Shown: positions 58,124 to 64,000 of the stretch, piece after piece | Numbering within the stretch: position 1 is the stretch's first letter | Layout: each line of letters starts with the position of its first letter | Source: JBDTSW01 sp963758845 | GTDB lineage: Bacteria > Actinomycetota > Thermoleophilia > Solirubrobacterales > 70-9 | DNA length: 64,000 nt | Assembly (NCBI GenBank): GCA_963758845.1 | Contig: CAVWWX010000002.1 | Coordinates: 2,542,001 to 2,606,000, forward strand | Direction of reading: 5' to 3' | The notes under the pieces: model-generated | The model's database searches: none | What the model was told of the DNA's origin: nothing | What the model saw: only the letters and a program-made list of their open reading frames with translations | Position numbers and translations under genes: made by a program

Positions 58124-59305
58124 ATGACGGGACGCATGGGGCAGTGGGCCCTTGGAACGCTGGCGATCGGCGCAACCTGCCTCCTGCTCGCCGGGTGCGG
58201 CGGCGATGACGACGAGCCGACGACGGCCTCGGCCCCCAACACCACCGAGACCACGACCGAGACGAAGCCCCCCAGCCGCTCGCCGAAGGCCGGCGATGGC
58301 GAGGGCGGGGTGAAGCTCGAGGAGATCGGCTCGTTCGAGCAGCCCGTCTACGTCGCCCAGCCGCCCGAGGGCGGCGACCTCTACGTCGTCGAGCAGACCG
58401 GCCGCGTCCAGCGCCTGCCCGAGGACGGCGGCGAGCCCGAGGTCTTCCTGGACGTCGCCGATCAGATCACCTGTTGCGGCGAGCAGGGCCTGCTCTCGAT
58501 CGCGTTCGCGCCCGACTACGCGGACTCGGGTCTCTTCTACGTCTCGTTCACCAACGCCGAGGGCGACTCGCGGGTCGTCGAGTACCGCTCCGAGGACGGC
58601 GCCCCCGTGGATGCCGCGGACGGCCGCGAGGTGCTGGCCCAGGACCAGCCCTACCCGAACCACAACGGGGGCCTGGTCCTGTTCGACCCGATGGGCCGGC
58701 TGCTCCTGGGGCTGGGGGACGGCGGCGGGTCCGGGGATCCCGAGCGAAACGGGCAGGACCGCTCGACCCTGCTGGGGAAGCTCGTAGAGGTGGACACCTC
58801 GGGCGACGGCGATCACCGCGTCGTCGCCCTGGGGCTGCGCAACCCGTGGCGGTTCTCGTTCGACCGCGAGACCGACGACGTCTGGATCGGCGACGTTGGC
58901 CAGCAGGAGTTCGAGGAGGTGAACGGCGTCACGGCCGGCGAGCTGAGCGGAGCCAACTTCGGATGGTCCGCCTACGAGGCGGACGCCCGCTTCAACGCCG
59001 ACCAGGAGGCCGCCGCGCACATCCCGCCGGTGTTCGCCTACGGCCACGACGAGGGCTGCTCGGTCACGGGCGGCTACGTCGTCCGTGATCCTGAGCTCGA
59101 GTCGCTCTATGGCCGCTACCTCTACGGCGACTACTGCGCCGGGCAGCTGCGGAGCTTCACGGCCGAGCCCGGTAAGAAGGCGACCGACGACGTCGAGCTG
59201 GGCGTCGAGGTGCCCGGCCTGAGCTCGTTCGGCGAGGACGTCGACGGTCACGTGTACGCCATCTCGGTCGAGGGCCCGGTGTACCGCCTCGAGCCAGCCT
59301 CGTGA
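58124..59305 (+). CDS. PQQ-type soluble aldose/glucose sugar dehydrogenase, copy 1
   Basis: The protein has 393 residues. It has a lipobox (LLLAGC, about 25), an acidic Thr/Pro linker, then the GSDH beta-propeller: FEQPVYVAQPPEGGDLYVVEQTGRVQ, LSIAFAPDYADSGLFYVSFTN, PYPNHNGGLVLFDP (N-H-N-G-G site), LGLGDGGGSGDPERNGQD, VALGLRNPWRFSFDRETDDVWIGDVGQQEFEEV and YGDYCAGQLRSF. These marks fit the sorbosone/aldose dehydrogenase family. It is the first of three paralogues in a row. Confidence 0.92.
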   Translation: MTGRMGQWALGTLAIGATCLLLAGCGGDDDEPTTASAPNTTETTTETKPPSRSPKAGDGEGGVKLEEIGSFEQPVYVAQPPEGGDLYVVEQTGRVQRLPEDGGEPEVFLDVADQITCCGEQGLLSIAFAPDYADSGLFYVSFTNAEGDSRVVEYRSEDGAPVDAADGREVLAQDQPYPNHNGGLVLFDPMGRLLLGLGDGGGSGDPERNGQDRSTLLGKLVEVDTSGDGDHRVVALGLRNPWRFSFDRETDDVWIGDVGQQEFEEVNGVTAGELSGANFGWSAYEADARFNADQEAAAHIPPVFAYGHDEGCSVTGGYVVRDPELESLYGRYLYGDYCAGQLRSFTAEPGKKATDDVELGVEVPGLSSFGEDVDGHVYAISVEGPVYRLEPAS

Positions 59306-59348
59306 GGTCTAGCCAGCCGCCTGGTGGCCGCTAAGCTCCCTGGCGGTT

Positions 59349-60538
59349 ATGGGTGGGACCGTGATCGGCAGGGACAAGCGAAGGAAGCTCGGGCTGGCGG
59401 CGCTCGTCGCCGTCGCGACGGTCATCGGCGCCCTGCTCGCCAGCGGCAGCGCGAGGGCCGGCACCGACACACTCGAGCTGGTCGAGCATCGGCAACTTCA
59501 GGTCCCCGGTGCACGCCGACAACGCGCCCGGGGCCGACAACCTCTTCTTCGTCGTCGAGCAGCGCGGCCGGATCGTTGTGCTGAAGAACGAGCGCGAGCG
59601 AAACAAGCCGTTCCTCGACGCGCGCGACATCGTCCGGTACGGCGGCGAGCAGGGGCTTCTCTCGGTCGCCTTCCACCCCGACTACGACACCAACCGCCGC
59701 TTCTTCGTCTACTACATCACCAACGCCGGCGACATCCGGATCGACCAGTTCAAGCGCAGGGCCAACGATCCGCTGCGCGCGAGCTTCAAGTCCCGCGAGA
59801 AGGTCATCACGATCCAGCACGACCAGGCGGACAACCACAACGGCGGCCAGCTCCAGTTCGGCCCCGACGGCTACCTCTACGCCGCGATCGGCGACGGCGG
59901 GCCCGCAGGGGGACCCGGAGAACGACGCCCAGGAGATCGACACCCTACTGGGCAAGCTGATCCGCATCGATCCGCAGGCCGCCGGCGGCTACACGGCGCC
60001 CGGCGACAACCCGTACGCCGGAGCCACCGACGGCGCCGACGAGATCTTCGCGATCGGGCTGCGCAACCCCTGGCGCTTCTCCTTCGACTCGGCGACCGGC
60101 GCCCTGACGCTGGCCGACGTCGGCGGCGGAGACTGGGAGGAAGTCAACTACCTCTCGGGCGCCAACCCCGGCCTCGGCGCGAACTTCGGCTGGAACGACT
60201 ACGAGGGCTTCAACGAGACCAGCTTCGGCACCGAGCCGAACGCCAGCCCCCACACCGAGCCGATCGCCGACTTCTCCCACGACGCGCCCGACGACTTCTG
60301 CTCGATCGCGGGCGGCTATGTCGTCAACGACCCCGGGCTCCCGGCGCTGGCCGGCGACTACATCTTCAGCGACCTCTGTCAGAGCCAGGTCTTCGCTATC
60401 GACGTCCCGGCCGGCACGCCATCGGCGGTCGACCCAGGCGTCTCCGGCGGGAGCATCGTCTCGTTCGCCGAGGGCGCCGGCGGGCAGATCTACGTGGTCG
60501 ACCTCGACGGTCCCGTCTTCCGCCTCGAGCAGCTGTGA
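59349..60538 (+). CDS. PQQ-type sugar dehydrogenase, copy 2 (two frameshifts)
   Basis: The same propeller plan is spread over three frames. ATG at 59349 gives a signal peptide (AALVAVATVIGALLASGSARA). An extra base near 59487 shifts the frame; the second frame carries GADNLFFVVEQRGRI to FGPDGYLYAAIGDGGPAG. An extra G in the run 59908-59912 shifts again, and the last frame goes from DAQEIDTLLGKLIRIDPQ and IGLRNPWRFSFDSATG to VVDLDGPVFRLEQL. All domains are otherwise intact, so these may be sequence errors. Confidence 0.85.
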
Positions 60539-61705
60539 TCCGAGCCGGCGGCAGCCCTCGCAGCGCTGGCGAGCTGTTGCCTCGCGGTCGCGGCCGTGGG
60601 CGGCGAACCCGCCGAGCGCGGCTTCGGGGTCGACACCGACGAGGTCGCCGACGGGCTCAACCAGCCGATCTACACCGCGTTCGCGCCGGGCGTGCCCGGC
60701 CTGGCCTACGTCGTCGAGCGCGAGGGGCGGGTGCGCGTGGTCGACCTCGGCGACGGCTCGCACGTGGAGTTCCTTGACATCGCGAGCGAGGTCTCGACGG
60801 CCGGCGAGGGAGGCCTGCTCTCGATCGCGTTCGATCCCGACTACCAGACGAACGACCTGCTCTACGCCTACTACACGAAGAACAACAGCCACACGATCAG
60901 GATCGACGAGTTCGAGGCCGCCAGCAACGTGGACGTCCAGGAGTCCACCCAGCGCAAGGTCATGAACATCTCCCACCCGGGCGAGGAGAACCACCAGGGC
61001 GGCACGATCGCGTTCGGACCCGACGGCTTCCTCTACGCGGGCACCGGCGACGGCGGCGCGGGCGGCGACCCGAAGGAGAACGCGCAGGACCGGGGCAGCC
61101 TGCTCGGCAAGCTCCTGCGAATCAACCCGCACGGCCAGGGATCCGGCGACTACGGCTCGCCAAGCTCGAACCCGTTCGACGGGAACAGGGGCCGCGACGA
61201 GATCTACGCGCTGGGGCTGCGGAACCCGTTCCGCTTCTCCTTCGACCACCCCACGGGACGGATCGCGATCGGCGACGTCGGCCAGTTCCGCTTCGAGGAG
61301 GTGGACATCGAAAACGAGAAGAAGCTGAAGGGGGCCAACTTCGGCTGGGACCACTTCGAGGGCGACCACCGCTTCAACGGCGACGGCGACAACGAGGCGC
61401 CGCGCCCGTCGCGCAAGAGCTACGAGCCGCCGGTCCACGAGTACTCGCACAGCCAGGGCAACGTGATCACGGGCGGTGTGGTGGTCCGCGACGACGACCT
61501 CAACCGGCTGAACAAGCGCTACGTATACGCCGACTTCGGGAGCGACAAGCTCCGCAGCTTCGAGGTCAAGCTCTCGGGCGCCCGCAAGGACCGCTCGATC
61601 AACGTCTCGATCACCGATCCCTCCTCGTTCGCCTCGGGGCCCGACGGCACCGTGTACGTCACGACGCTTTCGGGCGGACGGCTGCTGCGGCTCGTTCCGG
61701 GCTAG
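60535..61705 (+). CDS. PQQ-type sugar dehydrogenase, copy 3
   Basis: The open frame is clear from 60596 (GVDTDEVADGLNQPIYTAFAP) to the stop. It has EGRVRVVDLGDGSHVEF, LLSIAFDPDYQTNDLLYAYYT, FGPDGFLYAGTGDGGAGGDPKENAQD, LGLRNPFRFSFDHPTGRIAIGDVGQFRFEEV and DFGSDKLRSFEVK. The signal peptide (ALAALASCCLAVAAV) is in this frame, but its start codon is not; a GTG at 60535 overlapping the previous TGA would fit if one base near 60550 is corrected. I therefore give the longer extent. Confidence 0.85.
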
Positions 61706-61743
61706 ACCCCCGGCGGCTACGACGGGTTAAGGTTCGGCGCGCA

Positions 61744-63334
61744 ATGGAGCCCACCGCCGCAACCCAGCGCACCTCATCGAAGTCCGAGGCATCCGGCAAC
61801 GGCAAGTCGCCCGCCGCGGAGACGTTCGAAGTCCTGCGGCCGGCCGACGGCTCCCTGATGCAGACGCTGGACGTCGCCACCCCCGAGCAGGTCGCCGAGA
61901 CCGTCGCGCGGGTGCGCGCGGCCCAGCCGGCCTGGGAGGCGATCGGCGTCAAGGGCCGGCGCGCGCTGGCTGGAGCAGTGGCGCGACTGGCTGCTGGACA
62001 ACCGCGAGCGGATCGCCGACATCGTCCAGGCGGAGACCGGAAAGGTGCGCGGCGACTCGGGGCTGGAGTCCGTCTATCTCGAGCTGGCGATCAACTTCTG
62101 GGGCCAGCACGGCGAGGAGTACCTCGCCGACGAGACCCCCAAGGCGGGGCTCCTGCCCACCAAGGTCCGCCGCCTGCGGGTCCGCTACCGGCCCTATCCC
62201 GTGGTCGGGATCATCAGCCCCTGGAACTTCCCGCTGATCCTCTCCGCCGGCGACGCGATTCCCGCGCTGATGGCCGGAGCCGCGGCCGTGATCAAGCCCA
62301 GCGAGTTCACGCCGCTGGAGTTGATGGAGGTCGTGCGCGGCTGGAAGGAGGAGGTCGGTGGCCCCGACGTCTTCGACGTCGTCAACGGCATGGGTGAGAC
62401 CGGCGGCGCCCTGGTCGACGAGGTCGACTTCATGCACTTCACCGGGTCGGACCGCACCGGGCGGATCGTGATGAAGCGCGCCGCCGACACGCTGACCCCG
62501 GTCAGCCTGGAGCTGGGCGGCAAGGATCCCGCGATCGTGCTCGCCGACGCGGACCTCGACCGGGCGGCGAACGCCACGACGTACGGCGGCTTCGTCAACA
62601 CCGGCCAGGTCTGCATGTCGATCGAGCGCGTGTACGTCGAGGAGCCGGTCTACGACGAGTTCGTCGAGCGCCTCACCGCCAACGTCAAGGAGCTCCGCCA
62701 GGGGGCCGACGGCCGCGACTACGGCGCCGAGCAGGGCGCGATGACCTCGCCCGCCCAGATCGACATCGTCTCCGACCACGTCGAGGACGCCCGCTAGAAG
62801 GGCGCGCGCATCCTAACCGGCGGTAGGCGCAAGGACGGCGAGGGCGACTGGTACGAGCCCACCGTCGTCGCCGACGCCGACCACTCGATGAAGGTGATGG
62901 TCGACGAGACCTTCGGCCCGGTCGTGGGCGTGATGAAGGTGAAGAGCCCCGAGGAGGCGGTCCGGATGGCCAACGACTCGCGCTACGGGCTGTCCGCCTC
63001 GGTCTTCTCAGGCGACACGAAGCGCGCCGAGCGCGTCGCCGAGCAGCTCGAGGTCGGCGCCTGCAACATCAACGACGCGCTCGTCAACTACTTCCACCTG
63101 GAGGTGCCGATGGGCGGCTGGAAGGACTCCGGCATCGGCTGGCGCCACGGCCCGGCCGGGATCCGCAAGTACTGCCGCACCGAGTCGATCGTGACGCCGC
63201 GCCTGCCCACCGCCAAGAGCGAGCCGCTCTGGTACCCGTACTCGCCAAGGCGCCGCAAGCTGTTGAACCGCCTGTACCGGCTGCTGAACGCCCGCGGGCT
63301 CGCCGCCCGCCTGGGCATCGGCAAGCGCGGCTAG
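61744..63334 (+). CDS. aldehyde dehydrogenase (frameshift and in-frame stop)
   Basis: The protein would have about 528 residues. The first frame (from 61744) holds FEVLRPADGSLMQTLDVATPEQVAETVARVRAAQPAWEA. After a shift near 61966 the second frame runs WRDWLLDNRERIADIVQAETGK, GIISPWNFPLIL, FTGSDRTGRIV, LELGGKDP (catalytic Glu) and FVNTGQVCMS (catalytic Cys). A TAG at 62795-62797 interrupts, and the same frame resumes with YEPTVVADADHSMKVMVDETFGPVVG and later FHLEVPMGGWKDSGIGWRHGPAGIRKYC. The family is NAD(P)-dependent ALDH, closest by eye to succinate-semialdehyde-like enzymes. It may be a pseudogene or carry errors. Confidence 0.8.
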
Positions 63335-63370
63335 CGCCGCCGCCCGGCCCGCGCTGGGCTGTCCTGCCCC

Positions 63371-64000
63371 CTACTTGGGCTGGGGCACGATCCTGATGTA
63401 GGGCTTGGGCGATTCCCAGCCATCCGGGTAGGTCTCCTTCGCCTCGTCGTCTGAGACCGAGCCGGCGATGATCACGTCCTCGCCCGGCTTCCAGTTGACG
63501 GGCGTCGCGACCTTCTTGTCGGCCGTGAGCTGGAGCGAGTCGATCACCCGCAGCACCTCGTCGAAGTTGCGACCGGTCGTCATCGGATAGATCAGGATCA
63601 GCTTGATCTTCTTGTCCGGGCCGATCACGAACACGTTCCGCACCGTCTGGTTCTGCGCCGGTGTCCGCTCGGTGGGGTCGCCCTCGGTGTCCGCGGGCAG
63701 CATCCCGAAGGCCTTCGAGACCTTGAACTCCGGGTCGGCGATGATCGGGTAGTTCGGCGCCGTCCCCTGCGTCTCCTCGATGTCCCTGGCCCAGTCGGCG
63801 TGGTTCTCGAGCGGGTCGACCGAGAGGCCGATGATCTTCACGCCGCGCTCGTCGAAGGCGGGCTTGGCGCTCGCCATGTAGCCGAGCTCGGTGGTGCAGA
63901 CCGGGGTGAAGTTGCGGGGGTGCGAGAACAGGACCGCCCAGGAGTCCCCGATCCAGTCATGGAAGCTGATCGGCCCCTCCGTGGTGTCGGCCTCGAAGTC
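63371..64000 (-). CDS. 1-Cys peroxiredoxin (Prx6 type), partial
   Basis: The C-terminal 210 residues are in the window. The peroxidatic Cys lies in HPRNFTPVCTTELGYMA (near 63910), the Arg and structural parts follow (FDERGVKIIGLSVDPLENHADWARDIEET, YPIIADPEFKVSKAFGMLPA), and the Prx6-type C-terminal arm is present (ATPVNWKPGEDVIIAGSVSDDEAKETYPDGW). It reduces peroxides in the cytoplasm. The start is outside the window to the right. Confidence 0.93.
   Translation of the reverse strand, partial: DFEADTTEGPISFHDWIGDSWAVLFSHPRNFTPVCTTELGYMASAKPAFDERGVKIIGLSVDPLENHADWARDIEETQGTAPNYPIIADPEFKVSKAFGMLPADTEGDPTERTPAQNQTVRNVFVIGPDKKIKLILIYPMTTGRNFDEVLRVIDSLQLTADKKVATPVNWKPGEDVIIAGSVSDDEAKETYPDGWESPKPYIRIVPQPK

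Overview
The window is GC-rich DNA from an actinobacterium. The best guess is class Thermoleophilia, order Solirubrobacterales. The signs are a lineage-typical actinobacterial integration host factor, a run of NTF2-like genes ending in a common GLSE-type tail, three tandem PQQ-type sugar dehydrogenase genes, an actinobacterial YrbE/MlaE transporter operon, and tRNA genes without an encoded CCA. This placement is inference from gene content and base composition; there is no rRNA in the window.

Layout. (1) 1-2.1 kb: the end of an unknown gene, a lipoprotein, a DUF4265-like protein and an NTF2-like protein. (2) 2.1-21.2 kb is accessory DNA. It starts with a near-perfect 404-bp tandem duplication carrying two identical small genes. 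Next is a minus-strand operon of six overlapping or abutting genes (3.06-7.03 kb) built around a GvpZ-like SRPBCC protein and two Ser/Lys-rich repeat proteins, with no gas-vesicle shell gene. It then holds an MMPL transporter, an ANTAR regulator, many small proteins, decayed NTF2-like genes, and a dispersed pair of hairpin repeats. It ends with a beta-helix surface protein whose 3' end is duplicated onto a truncated ADP-ribosyltransferase-like ORF. Copies of the tRNA-Glu 3' end lie at 2.11, 18.74 and 21.16 kb in the same orientation, so this whole stretch may be a tRNA-Glu-anchored island, though no integrase is visible. (3) 21.2-64 kb is mostly ordinary chromosome: tRNA-Glu and tRNA-Leu; patatin, cold-shock, GNAT and rhodanese genes; a voltage-gated channel; a cupredoxin; a PAS + metallo-hydrolase pair; amt-PII; a phosphoesterase; a GMC oxidoreductase; PPK2; a MoxR/VWA pair; a TPP riboswitch with a thiamine-precursor ABC transporter; an FHA protein convergent with a Ser/Thr kinase; an ArsR-SRPBCC pair; AlkA; a bacterial ceramide-synthase-like GNAT divergent from a serine-palmitoyltransferase-like gene; mIHF; an RND exporter operon; a YrbE/MlaF transporter; three sugar dehydrogenases; an aldehyde dehydrogenase; and a 1-Cys peroxiredoxin running off the right end.

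How genes work together. Clear functional units are amt with PII (nitrogen), the TPP riboswitch with its three transporter genes (thiamine), ArsR with AHSA1 (self-regulated pair), and MlaE-MlaE-MlaF (lipid transport, without an MCE protein here). The SPT-like and bCerS-like neighbours together suggest sphingolipid synthesis.

Quality caveat. At least six genes in 34-63 kb carry single-base frameshifts or a nonsense codon while the rest of the protein is well conserved. This could be draft-assembly error rather than true gene loss.
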